From assembly GCA_019894885.1 (NCBI GenBank), contig JAGXNP010000003.1, positions 1 to 47,080 on the forward strand: a stretch of 47,080 nt of DNA, read 5' to 3'. The translations under genes were made by a program, and so were the position numbers. Numbering within the stretch: the stretch's first letter is position 1; every line of letters begins with the position of its first letter. Of the stretch, positions 9,272 through 17,761 are shown in pieces. The notes below the pieces were generated by a model. It ran no database searches and was not told the DNA's origin. It saw nothing but the letters and a program-made list of their open reading frames with translations. The stretch comes from Promethearchaeota archaeon. GTDB taxonomy: Archaea > Asgardarchaeota > Lokiarchaeia > Sigyniarchaeales > SOKP01.

Positions 9272-10141
9272 CTAATTTAGTATTCGATTGAGCTTATTTC
9301 CAAGAACTTCGGGTAGTTCTCCAAGGTAAGAGTTAAGATCACAAAAAAGTAAATAAAGGTAAGGTTCAAATAAGCTATCAACCGTTGGACCTACATCCGA
9401 TTTATAGATATAGACCCATATTTGCTCACCCGCATGAGTAGATTGACGATAAATCCAATTTAAAGGTGGAATTTCTGGGATATTGCCAATATTTCTTAAA
9501 ATTTCGTGGATATCGTCGAAGGAATACTTTTTCCCGAGGCTCATTAGTGGTGAAAGGTCGAACGATGTAATACAAATGTCCCTTAAGCCGTAATTTTTCA
9601 TCTCTCTTAAAAAGTCGTTCCCTAATCGTTTTAGTTGAGTCTTATGTTCACTAACTCGGGCTTTGGCATCAAAGTCAGTTAAAATATTATAGATTTTTTC
9701 TTCCTGTACGGGTAATATCTCGATAGCAGACACTAGAGGGATTTTATATGTAATGAGCGAATCATAAATTAGCTTAATTTTTGCGTAAATTGATTTATGA
9801 AATAGATATGACTCTGTTTGACATGTAATTAAAACATCTCCAAAGAATTTGGTTTTATCCTTCTCAAAGTCTGAAGATTCGTCAGAATTAAATTCAAGTA
9901 TATGAATATTCTTAGACATCGCTCGTGCGAATTTAAATAATGCTGAAACTAACCCCGCGTTTAATTCAAAAGAATCAGATACCCCATAATCGGATTGAGG
10001 TTTTATTTCTTCTTTCGAAAAATCAAAAAATCGCAAATTTAATTTGATACCGGTGGGAGCTTCTTTTACATCCAAATTATAATAAGGAAATCCATTACTT
10101 GTAATAACCGAAAAATTATAGATAGTCAACTTTCTTGACAA
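9272..10141 (-). CDS. Longin-like domain protein (Asgard type)
   Basis: A 289-residue protein. Residues 1-135 have the layout of Asgard longin/sensor-type domains: a first strand (LTIYNFSVITSNGFPYYNLD), then a helix with FELNAGLVSALFKFARAM, then strands HILEFNSDE and DVLITCQTESYLFHKSIYAK leading into a helix. The same pattern occurs in the proteins at 37143 and 41512. The C-terminal half (about 140-289) is not recognised. The start is TTG 10141, with no clear ribosome binding site. Longin folds in eukaryotes act in trafficking and GTPase regulation, so a scaffold role for small GTPases is a reasonable inference. It is monocistronic. Confidence 0.65.
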   Translation of the reverse strand: MSRKLTIYNFSVITSNGFPYYNLDVKEAPTGIKLNLRFFDFSKEEIKPQSDYGVSDSFELNAGLVSALFKFARAMSKNIHILEFNSDESSDFEKDKTKFFGDVLITCQTESYLFHKSIYAKIKLIYDSLITYKIPLVSAIEILPVQEEKIYNILTDFDAKARVSEHKTQLKRLGNDFLREMKNYGLRDICITSFDLSPLMSLGKKYSFDDIHEILRNIGNIPEIPPLNWIYRQSTHAGEQIWVYIYKSDVGPTVDSLFEPYLYLLFCDLNSYLGELPEVLGNKLNRILN

Positions 10142-10262
10142 TTATGTATAAAGAGATTATTATAATGATATATTCATTGTATAAAAATATGATTTTAAAT
10201 AGTTTTAGTATGATTTTGAAGTATATAGTAAAATCTAAATCAATGGAAATTAAAATAATAAA

Positions 10263-11666
10263 CTATTCGATTCTAACTCCCTGTTTCTTAAGGCTTGTTT
10301 GAACCTTAGAAAGATTAACCTGTCTACAAGAAACATTATCTTTGTAAGAAATAGCGGCAGCAACTCCTGCTCCTTGACCTGTAACTGTACAACAACACAT
10401 CTGTCGGGTTGCCGCGTGAGATATTTTATCACCTGCTACACAACGACCTACCACGAGTAGGTTTTCTACCTTCTGAGGAACGATAATGCCATAAGGGACT
10501 TGAAAATATCTTCCTGTAGTAGGCATGATCGCGATGCCATACCCGTCTATGAATTCAGGACATATCCCAATGGAATCCTCAAAATGGCCCTCATTTCTTA
10601 CATCGTGTTCGGTGATCTCATATTCACCCATAATTTTTCTCGATTCTCTAGTACCCACTGATGCCCCGATCGTTCTAAGTCTTGCTTTTTTAAAACCGGG
10701 AGTGTATTTTTTTAATGCTTCAATTGCCCACATAACTCGCTTTCTACCTTCGATTTCTGCTTTAGTGAGGTCCCATACATCTGTAGGGTCTATATCTGTC
10801 ATGTGAATCCCATTGAAAGATGTAATTTCTCCCGCATCTGTATAATTGGTCCAAAAACTTTCTATATCGACATCTTTTGGTATCTCACCAGCTTTTTTGG
10901 CCTTGTTGAACGGTTCAACCAAATATGTGCTAAAAGAACTTTCTTCCTTTCCGGAAGTATCACCCCAGTCTCCTATACTACCAGGATTTAGGTATACATA
11001 CATAAGAAATTTACCAATGTTAATTCCACTACAACCGTAATTAACCGTTACTTCCATTAATTCGTTCTTTGGGCTTTTACGAAAAGGTACACCTGAGTGA
11101 TATGCTATATCAGCATCTCCAGTGGCATCTATCACTCTTTTTGCTAAAATCGCTTGTCTCCCCGATTTACTTTCCGTTATAACTCCTATAATTGTCTGAT
11201 CTTCCATTATCACATCAACAGCTGAGCAATGGAGTATAGGTGTAATATTTGCATCTTGTACGAGCTTATCTGCTATACATTTAAACATTTCAGTATCCAG
11301 GATTTCATAGGTTGGTTCCCCATTAGCCATTAATCCCTCCTTTTCTAATGTTTTTATCATTTCTTTATTCTTTATGTTTCCGAATACATTGATGCTTCCA
11401 TTCATATCTTTTGCTAATTTTTCAAATTCTAAACCAATTCCACCAGCATCAACTGTTTTCGCATATCGATACCACGCAATGGTTCCGATCATCGCTTGCG
11501 TTATAACTCCTCCGAAACAACCATAGCGTTCGATAAGCATTGTGTTTACTCCTTCTCTAGCAGCAGCAATAGAAGCAGAAAGTCCAGCTGGTCCTCCTCC
11601 CACGATTAAAACATCGGTTTCTGCCATGATGGGCGTTTTTCTTGAAGGTTCTTCTATTATATTCAT
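10263..11666 (-). CDS. FAD-dependent oxidoreductase (FAD_oxidored family)
   Basis: A 467-residue flavoprotein. The N terminus has the dinucleotide-binding motif DVLIVGGGPAGLSASIAAA followed by an acidic end (MLIERYGCFGGVIT), as in the FAD_oxidored (PF12831) family. RVIDATGDADIAYHSGVPF is the second FAD motif, and the C-terminal VVGRCVAGDKISHAATRQM completes the FAD site. Proteins of this group are often annotated as HdrA-like or xanthan-lyase-like, but no Fe-S motif is present, so an HdrA role is not supported. It stands alone, with the UspA gene divergent. Substrate unknown. Confidence 0.88.
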   Translation of the reverse strand: MNIIEEPSRKTPIMAETDVLIVGGGPAGLSASIAAAREGVNTMLIERYGCFGGVITQAMIGTIAWYRYAKTVDAGGIGLEFEKLAKDMNGSINVFGNIKNKEMIKTLEKEGLMANGEPTYEILDTEMFKCIADKLVQDANITPILHCSAVDVIMEDQTIIGVITESKSGRQAILAKRVIDATGDADIAYHSGVPFRKSPKNELMEVTVNYGCSGINIGKFLMYVYLNPGSIGDWGDTSGKEESSFSTYLVEPFNKAKKAGEIPKDVDIESFWTNYTDAGEITSFNGIHMTDIDPTDVWDLTKAEIEGRKRVMWAIEALKKYTPGFKKARLRTIGASVGTRESRKIMGEYEITEHDVRNEGHFEDSIGICPEFIDGYGIAIMPTTGRYFQVPYGIIVPQKVENLLVVGRCVAGDKISHAATRQMCCCTVTGQGAGVAAAISYKDNVSCRQVNLSKVQTSLKKQGVRIE

Positions 11667-11852
11667 AATTTTTCACTTTTAAACAAGCACTTGAATATGG
11701 TGAATATTACATAAACATATGAATTTTAAGATTCATATACAATGAAGCGTTTTTGTTTATTAATCAAAAATAGAGGGTGGTCATATTCGATACTTTATAG
11801 TACTAAATTTTAAAAATGTAATTCTCCATTGATAATTAATAAATATTATGAG

Positions 11853-12317
11853 ATGATTCAATTGTTTAAAAAAATACTATTAGGTGTTGACGGATCCGAA
11901 GATGCTATGAAAGCAGTTAATAGAGTTCTTGAAATGACAAAGGAAGATAACTCAGAGGTAGTTTTATTTCATTCCGTTTTGCACCGCGTAAAAGATATGA
12001 AATTCAGTTTAGGAACAAACATTTCTATGGGGAGTAATTTAAGTTACGAAATTCACAGAGATCAGGTCAAGGCTGCCAATGAACTTTTGAAAAAAATTAA
12101 AGATATGTTTTCAAAAGAAGGAAAAAATGTAGAAACGAGATTAATTTACGAACATGGTCCGCAATATTATATTGAGGAACAAGTTAAAAAAGAAGGATTT
12201 GATCTTGTTGTTTTAGGATGCAAAGGAGAACATACGAAATTAAAAAGGACAATAATTGGCACAGTTCCGGAGTACGTCATAAATCACGCTAATACAGATA
12301 TTCTCATAGTTAAATGA
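11853..12317 (+). CDS. Universal stress protein, UspA family
   Basis: A single-domain Usp of about 154 residues. It starts FKKILLGVDGSEDAMKAVNR and ends with VVLGCKGEHTKLKRTIIGTV...TDILIVK. The Gly-x2-Gly ... Gly-Thr loop is that of ATP-binding Usps, one residue longer than usual. These proteins are cytoplasmic alpha/beta homodimers that bind nucleotide and are induced by stress; the exact role is unknown. ATG 11853 is chosen over the upstream TTG 11829 because family members begin a few residues before the first strand. Confidence 0.9.
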   Translation: MIQLFKKILLGVDGSEDAMKAVNRVLEMTKEDNSEVVLFHSVLHRVKDMKFSLGTNISMGSNLSYEIHRDQVKAANELLKKIKDMFSKEGKNVETRLIYEHGPQYYIEEQVKKEGFDLVVLGCKGEHTKLKRTIIGTVPEYVINHANTDILIVK

Positions 12318-12522
12318 TACGAAAATAACAGTCACTATTTTAAATGTAGACTAATTAAGCAAAAAGGAGATCTTCATAACTAAAAAAGCAAATATTTTTT
12401 TTTAATTAATCTATTTTGAATTAAGAGTTAGATCAACCCTACTTCTAGCATTATAATTAATTTTAATCAGAAGTACTTAAATTATAATTTCATTTTTATA
12501 TTGCTGTGATTTATCTATTCTT

Positions 12523-13683
12523 ATGAGTATTATAAACTCATTTATTAATTTTGAGCTTAAACTAAAACAATACAAATTGCAATTCCTATTTCTTTTCCTA
12601 TTTTGGTTTGCGGGGTTTCTTTTCTTTCTTTTTACAGAACTAGGTTCGAATTTTGGCGAATTAGTCTTATATTCCTTAACTGTGCGTTCTCCCTTAAACG
12701 CAGGAGATTTTGCCAATTTTTACTCTTTAATCTGGCCAATTCTATTGGAAGTGATCGTGTTTGGATTTATTATGGGAGAACTATTAGAAAAATATAATCC
12801 GCTCATAACAAGTAGAATCCTCGCAAAACATAAGCGTAATCATACTGTAATTATAGGACACCATCATTTATCAGAGAGGATTATTGAATATTGTACCACT
12901 AATAAGGAACCATATTGTATCATCGAGGATAGGGAAGAATTAGTAGAAGATTTGATCAATTCGGGTTGTCCAGTGGTAGTTGGGGACCCTACAGAGACAA
13001 CCAACCTTGCGTTTGCGAATGTAAAGCGAGCAAAAGAAGTCTTTATTGCTATTGATGATGCCAGAGTTGCGATAATCTGTACAGAAAAGATTCGCAGAAC
13101 CAACCAGGAATGCCCAATTTACATACGCGCTTTTGAGGATCACGTGCAAGAATATCTCAAACAGTCTCCGTTAAACGCAATTCCTTTTTCCACCTCAAAA
13201 TGGGCGATGGATGGTATCCGAGAGTGGATCAAAGGTAAAACAGGTAAAGCTATCGTAATCGGACGAGATAGTTTGACTCATCGAATTGCTTATGATATTT
13301 CTTTACAACCCGATCGGGAAGTGTTCCTTTTTGATGACGAGCACGATGGCATCGAATTTAAAGTAAACGATCAATTACATATCATAAATGAGTTCGCATG
13401 TTTTTTAAGTGATTTAAAAGCTCATGTAAAATTGGAGGAAGTCACTCAAGCATTTATTTGTTGGAAACGAGATTCGGAATTTGATGAATCGCTTTATCTG
13501 ACATCCAAGCTAAATTTACGTTTTCCTCATATAGAAATTTTTGTAAGGATTTTTGACGAGGAACTCATAGATTTGGTTGAAAAATATAATGCAAAAACAT
13601 TTTCAACCTCTTCCAATGCGTTTAAAATGCTTCAGAAGCAGGTGCCCTCATATTCTGCAATTGCTCCTAAACGCGATGAGTAA
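12523..13683 (+). CDS. Two-helix membrane protein with tandem TrkA-N/RCK-like domains (channel-like)
   Basis: A 386-residue protein. Hydrophobic helices lie at about residues 20-41 and 66-88, with a short pore-like segment between them. A TrkA-N Rossmann domain begins at about 107 (HTVIIGHHHLSERIIEYC; ED and GDPT motifs follow), and a second degenerate RCK-like half begins near 240 (KAIVIGRDSLTHRI). The architecture is that of RCK-gated potassium channels, yet the filter TVGYG is absent; the place is taken by SLTVRSPLNAGDFAN. It may conduct another ion, resemble CASTOR/POLLUX-type pores, or be a non-conducting sensor. NAD(H) or nucleotide binding is likely. Stands alone, with a 205-bp AT-rich gap upstream. 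Confidence 0.8.
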   Translation: MSIINSFINFELKLKQYKLQFLFLFLFWFAGFLFFLFTELGSNFGELVLYSLTVRSPLNAGDFANFYSLIWPILLEVIVFGFIMGELLEKYNPLITSRILAKHKRNHTVIIGHHHLSERIIEYCTTNKEPYCIIEDREELVEDLINSGCPVVVGDPTETTNLAFANVKRAKEVFIAIDDARVAIICTEKIRRTNQECPIYIRAFEDHVQEYLKQSPLNAIPFSTSKWAMDGIREWIKGKTGKAIVIGRDSLTHRIAYDISLQPDREVFLFDDEHDGIEFKVNDQLHIINEFACFLSDLKAHVKLEEVTQAFICWKRDSEFDESLYLTSKLNLRFPHIEIFVRIFDEELIDLVEKYNAKTFSTSSNAFKMLQKQVPSYSAIAPKRDE

Positions 13684-13829
13684 ACTTCAGAATCTTTTTT
13701 TTACACTTTTTTTTTAAGAAATAAAACTTCGATTTATTAGATATCGGTAAAAAATTGATAACTTTTACATTATTTGAAAGTTTATTAATTATTAGGATAA
13801 TTGCTGAAAACGAGTTGGGGATATAAATT

Positions 13830-14666
13830 ATGAGTATGGAAGGAAAGATATGTATAGTAACCGGTGCGAACTCCGGCATTGGTAAGGCTACAGCTATTGG
13901 TTTAGCAAAGATGAATGCTACAGTTGTAATGCTGTGTCGTAGTAGAGCGCGTGGAGAAGAGGCGCAAAATGAAATAATTGACCTTACCGGAAATAATAAT
14001 GTGGATTTGCTTATATGCGATTTGTCATCTCAGAAAGAAATCCGCGATTTTGTATCGGAATTCAAGAGTAAATATCAAAATCTCCATGTTCTGATAAATA
14101 ACGCTGGAGTTATGTTATCAAAAAAACTTCTATCTGTAGATGGATTTGAAATGAATTTTGCCGTTAACCATCTTGCACCTTTTTTGCTGACTAATTTGTT
14201 ACTTGATATATTGAAAAAATCAGCACCAAGTCGCATCATCAATCTAGGTTCAGCAGCACATAGAATGGGGAAGATAGATTTTGAGGATCTACAAAAAAAA
14301 AACAAGAAAGGACGGTTTTTCAGATTATACGGATCTTCAAAATTAGCATTGACTCTCGTGTCCTATGAGCTCAGTAGAAAATTGGAAGGATCTCATGTAA
14401 TCGTAAATGTCGTCCATCCTGGGCTTATTAATACTAAATTAGGTCGAGATCGATCCTCGACCAGAAACGGTTTCGCAAATAAATTCCTTAAAAGCCCAGA
14501 AATTGGTGCTGAAACTTCAATTTTCTTAGCCTCTTCACCTGAAGTCGAGGGAATTACGGGAAAATATTTCGCTAAAAAGAAGGAAAAACCATCTTCTAAA
14601 GACTCTTATAACGAAGAGTATGCTAAACGATTATGGGAAATCAGCACAGAGATGACGAAACTTTAA
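13830..14666 (+). CDS. Short-chain dehydrogenase/reductase (retinol-dehydrogenase-like)
   Basis: A 278-residue SDR. TGANSGIG (residues 11-18) is the cofactor motif, CRSRARG after strand 2 suggests an NADP preference, LINNAGVM is the structural motif, and the catalytic set is Ser in LGSAAH, Tyr167 and Lys171 in YGSSK. NVVHPGLINTKLG completes the fold. The spacing and the DFEDLQ segment resemble retinol-dehydrogenase/WW-oxidoreductase-like SDRs; the natural substrate is unknown, possibly a lipid-like alcohol or ketone. No membrane helix. It has its own upstream AT-rich promoter region. Confidence 0.92.
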   Translation: MSMEGKICIVTGANSGIGKATAIGLAKMNATVVMLCRSRARGEEAQNEIIDLTGNNNVDLLICDLSSQKEIRDFVSEFKSKYQNLHVLINNAGVMLSKKLLSVDGFEMNFAVNHLAPFLLTNLLLDILKKSAPSRIINLGSAAHRMGKIDFEDLQKKNKKGRFFRLYGSSKLALTLVSYELSRKLEGSHVIVNVVHPGLINTKLGRDRSSTRNGFANKFLKSPEIGAETSIFLASSPEVEGITGKYFAKKKEKPSSKDSYNEEYAKRLWEISTEMTKL

Positions 14667-14775
14667 AAAAAACTAAAATCTAAAAATTCGACAAAAGAGT
14701 ATTTTACACTTTAAAGTGAAAAATCTATTAAGTGAAATGGATTACTAAGATATCATAAACAGAGTATTAGCGACG

Positions 14776-15711
14776 ATGAGCGAAAATAAGATTATTGAGA
14801 ATTTTTACAAAATTTTAGAATCAAAAGGGTATAAAGGAAAAATTGTCTCTGCTAAATGTATTCCCGATTTACAAAAATCCATTAAAATTTTACACGAACA
14901 AAAGCTATTGGACTCAAACTTCTACGATGAATATAAAGACTATTTCGAATTCCAACCAGAAACGAAATTTGGCGAGATTAAATCTCTTTTTATTCTAACA
15001 GTACCGCAACCTCAATATAAAGTTATTTTTCATTGGAATAAAAAAGAGGTTCCACTTATTATTCCCCCAACTTATCTTCACAGTAGGGCTGTAATCGATA
15101 ATGTTGAAGCTTTCTTAACAGAAATTTTAAAACCAGCGGGTTATAGTGTAGAGTTTGCTCTAGTTCCTCAAAAGACTTTGGCTGTGCGTGTCGGATTAGC
15201 TGAATACGGAAGAAATAATATTACTTATGTGCCTGGTATGGGTAGTTTTCATCGCCCTTCTACATTTTATTCAGACTTCCCTTATGACCAAGAAAATTGG
15301 CAGGAATTACGAATGATGGATCTTTGCAAGGAGTGTTCTGTTTGCGTTCGTAAATGTCCTACTGGGGCGATTCCTAAAGATAGGTTTCTATTACGCGTCG
15401 AAAGGTGTTTAACCTTTCATAACGAACATCCCGCTGATATGCCTTTTCCGGACTGGATAGATCCTTCCTGGCATAATTGTTTAGTGGGATGTATGTATTG
15501 TCAAAAAGTGTGCCCTGCAAACAAGAAAGTTATTAATTGGATCGAACCTGGACCTGTTTTTAGCGAGGAAGAGACAAAATTACTTGTTAATGGAACGATC
15601 GTAGAAAACTTACCTGAGGAAACCAGAATTAAAGTTGAAGAACACGACTTAACTAACTATTTATATGTTTACCCCCGTAACTTGGGCGTAATTCTAGATA
15701 GAGAACAATAG
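14776..15711 (+). CDS. QueG-like double [4Fe-4S] oxidoreductase
   Basis: A 311-residue protein related to epoxyqueuosine reductase. Two ferredoxin-like motifs are visible: CKECSVCVRKCP (residues 184-195) and CLVGCMYCQKVCP (235-247), with an extra Cys at 211 in the linker that can complete a cluster. The N-terminal domain corresponds to the cobalamin-binding part of QueG, and RVGLAEYGRNN is the conserved segment before the Fe-S region. The C-terminal HEAT-like extension of some QueG proteins is absent. Archaea use archaeosine rather than queuosine, so a QueG reaction is doubtful; reductive cobalamin chemistry on another substrate is the better inference. Confidence 0.85.
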   Translation: MSENKIIENFYKILESKGYKGKIVSAKCIPDLQKSIKILHEQKLLDSNFYDEYKDYFEFQPETKFGEIKSLFILTVPQPQYKVIFHWNKKEVPLIIPPTYLHSRAVIDNVEAFLTEILKPAGYSVEFALVPQKTLAVRVGLAEYGRNNITYVPGMGSFHRPSTFYSDFPYDQENWQELRMMDLCKECSVCVRKCPTGAIPKDRFLLRVERCLTFHNEHPADMPFPDWIDPSWHNCLVGCMYCQKVCPANKKVINWIEPGPVFSEEETKLLVNGTIVENLPEETRIKVEEHDLTNYLYVYPRNLGVILDREQ

Positions 15712-15764
15712 AGTAATCAATATTCAAAAACAAAATCTACCTTCGATAAGATCTTTACTAATAC

Positions 15765-16184
15765 TTATTTTTCTCCTATTTTTTCCTTGATTTTGAAAAC
15801 CGAATATGTTCCTAGAGCTTTCGCTACAATTTGACTGTCGTTAAAAATTTCAGAATCCATTGTAACAATTTTTTTGCCTTGATGTATTACTTTTGTATTG
15901 CAAGTAAGCACACCAGCCTTAGTAGCTTTGAAGTAATTAATTTTGATTTCAATTGTTGCGCAAAGTTCGTTTTTAGCTAAAGTAGTATAAGCTGCTGCCC
16001 CCATACCCGTATCTGCCATCGAGTATAACACCCCTCCATGGACTACCTTGTGAGGATTTAGCAATTTATCAACTACCTCTAAAGTGCATTGAGAATATCC
16101 TTTTTCGAGTTTAGTAAATTTTAAACCAATTAAATCCCCAAATGGATGGAATCCTTTATGATTCAGAAGAAAATTTTTAGACAT
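15765..16184 (-). CDS. PaaI-like hotdog-fold thioesterase
   Basis: A 139-residue single hotdog domain. VVHGGVLYSMADTGMGAAAYT carries the HGG motif and the acidic residue (Asp in ADT) of PaaI/YdiI-type acyl-CoA thioesterases; it is followed by ELCATIEIKINYFKA, the usual central strands. It probably hydrolyses a medium-chain or aromatic acyl-CoA in the cytoplasm. Start ATG 16184. A 24-bp palindrome lies 47-70 bases upstream. Confidence 0.9.
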   Translation of the reverse strand: MSKNFLLNHKGFHPFGDLIGLKFTKLEKGYSQCTLEVVDKLLNPHKVVHGGVLYSMADTGMGAAAYTTLAKNELCATIEIKINYFKATKAGVLTCNTKVIHQGKKIVTMDSEIFNDSQIVAKALGTYSVFKIKEKIGEK

Positions 16185-16230
16185 CTTAAAGATTAGTAGG
16201 TTGTGATATTAGATAAGATTTTTACATTTG

Positions 16231-16254
16231 AAAAACGAAAATGTTTTCGTTTTT
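16231..16254. promoter_or_regulatory. Perfect 11-bp-arm palindrome
   Basis: Arms AAAAACGAAAA (16231-16241) and TTTTCGTTTTT (16244-16254) flank the dinucleotide TG. It lies between two minus-strand genes, downstream of the 111-residue gene and upstream of the thioesterase. It may be a terminator hairpin for the former or an operator for the latter. Confidence 0.5.
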
Positions 16255-16326
16255 TGAAAAAAAATAAATTGATTGAAAGTAATCATAAAAAAAAAAGGTT
16301 TTGGAGTAATTTTTATGGCGTATGTT

Positions 16327-16662
16327 TTATTCTGGGGCTGCTAATCCTATTAGTGGCATGCCTTCCACGAGATCATAAGCAATATGTATCTCATATTTAA
16401 ATCCATCAATAGATTCCGCTAACATTAATAATCGTTTCATTGCGAGGTCCATTGATTCCTTCACCTTTCCGGATTGAATAGAACTAACCGTGATACTAAA
16501 CGAGCCATCCTTTACTGCCCATATAGCAGAGCGTAAAATGGGTTTGGAAATTGTTTTATCATCGGGATATTTCTTCATTGCCTCTAGATATATTTTTCCA
16601 ACTTTACTTGATGCCCCATGAGGCCACCAATGTTGAGTTACTATTAACACTTCATTTTTCAC
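16327..16662 (-). CDS. Conserved small protein, unknown function
   Basis: A 111-residue soluble protein preceded by GGTGAAAA directly before the ATG, a strong ribosome binding site. It begins EVLIVTQHWWPHGASSKVGKIYLEAMKKYP and ends with alternating strands and helices, giving a beta-alpha-beta pattern compatible with a ferredoxin-like or dimeric alpha/beta-barrel fold. I recognise no named family. Downstream, on the same strand, is the hotdog thioesterase; the 142-bp gap between them holds a 24-bp palindrome. Confidence 0.75.
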   Translation of the reverse strand: MKNEVLIVTQHWWPHGASSKVGKIYLEAMKKYPDDKTISKPILRSAIWAVKDGSFSITVSSIQSGKVKESMDLAMKRLLMLAESIDGFKYEIHIAYDLVEGMPLIGLAAPE

Positions 16663-16854
16663 CTATAATTAGTTGTTAACCTCAAATTTCAGAGGTGATA
16701 AAAAAGATTATTTTCTTATATTTAACTTTTATAATTTTGTCTAAAAAAAAAACCAATATTTTTTTCCTCCTTTATGGGCAATTTTTACCTAGAAAACCGT
16801 CTTTCTTATCATTGGCAAAACTTCAAAAAGTCAAATATTTAAATACGATATAGG

Positions 16855-16872
16855 ATAGTACTATATAATATT
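16855..16872 (+). promoter_or_regulatory. Palindrome next to TATA-like box, DUF3795-MarR operon
   Basis: The 10-bp palindrome ATAGTACTAT (16855-16864) runs into the TATA-like CTATATAATA (16861-16870), about 60 bases before the first start codon of the operon. A repressor there would cover the promoter, and the MarR gene at the end of the same operon is the obvious candidate. The identical 10-mer also occurs at 41475-41484, so it may be less specific than it looks. Confidence 0.4.
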
Positions 16873-16929
16873 AAGAAAATATTTTATATAATTAGCCTCA
16901 AGGATTAAAAGTATATCTAGGTGAATGTA

Positions 16930-17268
16930 ATGGGTAAAATGTTATCATATTGTGGTAATAATTGTGGTGAGTGTCCCGCATATTTAGCTACTCAAAAAAA
17001 TGACGTAGAGGAAATAAAAAAGATTTCAAACGAATGGTCTAGTGATAAGATGAAATTCACGCCTGAGGAAATATATTGTGATGGTTGCACTATTGAAGGA
17101 CGACATTTTAGCTGGGCTCCAAACTGCGATATAAGAATATGTTGTATGGAGAAAAAACTAGAAAATTGCGCCTATTGTGAAGATTATATATGTGACATTC
17201 TGAAAAATAGTCTTGACAAATCACCGAGCGCTAAACAAAATTTAGAAGAAATTAGACAAAATCTATGA
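16930..17268 (+). CDS. DUF3795 cysteine-rich protein
   Basis: About 112 residues. SYCGNNCGECPAY at the N terminus, then CDGCTIEG, NCDIRICCMEK and NCAYCEDYICD are the typical DUF3795 cysteine pattern, which probably binds zinc or an Fe-S cluster. The family is common in anaerobic bacteria and archaea and is uncharacterised. ATG 16930 is favoured over GTG 16921 because AGGTGA lies just before it. It is the first gene of a three-gene operon with a flavin-binding protein and a MarR regulator. Confidence 0.9.
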   Translation: MGKMLSYCGNNCGECPAYLATQKNDVEEIKKISNEWSSDKMKFTPEEIYCDGCTIEGRHFSWAPNCDIRICCMEKKLENCAYCEDYICDILKNSLDKSPSAKQNLEEIRQNL

Positions 17269-17299
17269 TTAATACCTAAAGTTTTGAGGTGTGGTAAAA

Positions 17300-17761
17300 A
17301 TGAATGTGGAAGAAGCTAAAAAATCAGGATTAAAGTTAATGGAAGAATCAAAAGCAGCTATTTTAACAACAATAGATTCCGAAGGCACTCCAATAACGCG
17401 GGCAATGTTTAATCTGAGAAATAAGGAGCAATTCCCCGAATTTTCAGAAGTATTTAAAAATGAACAAAACCAATTTACAATCTACATTTCAACTAATACT
17501 TCTTCAAGCAAAGTTGCTCACCTAAGCAAAAATCCTCGTATGTGCGTATATTTCTGCGACGCAGAAGTCTTCAAGGGTTTGATGTTAGGAGGTACAGCAG
17601 AGATTATTGAGGATAAAGAATTAAAGAAAAAAATTTGGTTAGATTGGTGGACGCAATATTATCCAGAAGGATTAGACGATCCAGACTATACTCTACTACG
17701 AATGGAACCAGATAATGCAAGATTTTATTACAAATTAAACCAGGTAAATTTTGAGTTATGA
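17300..17761 (+). CDS. Pyridoxamine 5-phosphate oxidase-fold protein
   Basis: About 153 residues of the PNPOx-like split-barrel fold: AAILTTIDSEGTPITRAMFNL, then YISTNTSSSKVAHLSKNPRMCVYFCD and the GTAEIIEDKELKKKIW strand-helix segment typical of general-stress-protein-26-like members. These bind FMN, F420 or heme and reduce small molecules. ATG 17300 has GAGGTG upstream. Its stop overlaps the start of the MarR gene (ATGA), which indicates translational coupling, so the pair probably forms a redox or toxic-compound response unit. Confidence 0.88.
   Translation: MNVEEAKKSGLKLMEESKAAILTTIDSEGTPITRAMFNLRNKEQFPEFSEVFKNEQNQFTIYISTNTSSSKVAHLSKNPRMCVYFCDAEVFKGLMLGGTAEIIEDKELKKKIWLDWWTQYYPEGLDDPDYTLLRMEPDNARFYYKLNQVNFEL

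Noticed and set aside
10263-11666. HdrA assignment for the FAD oxidoreductase
   Set aside because: No ferredoxin or Fe-S motif and no Hdr partners are present; the FAD_oxidored family fits better.
15711-15765. Possible continuation of the QueG-like gene into the thioesterase region
   Set aside because: The frame closes at TAG 15709-15711, and the downstream gene is on the opposite strand.
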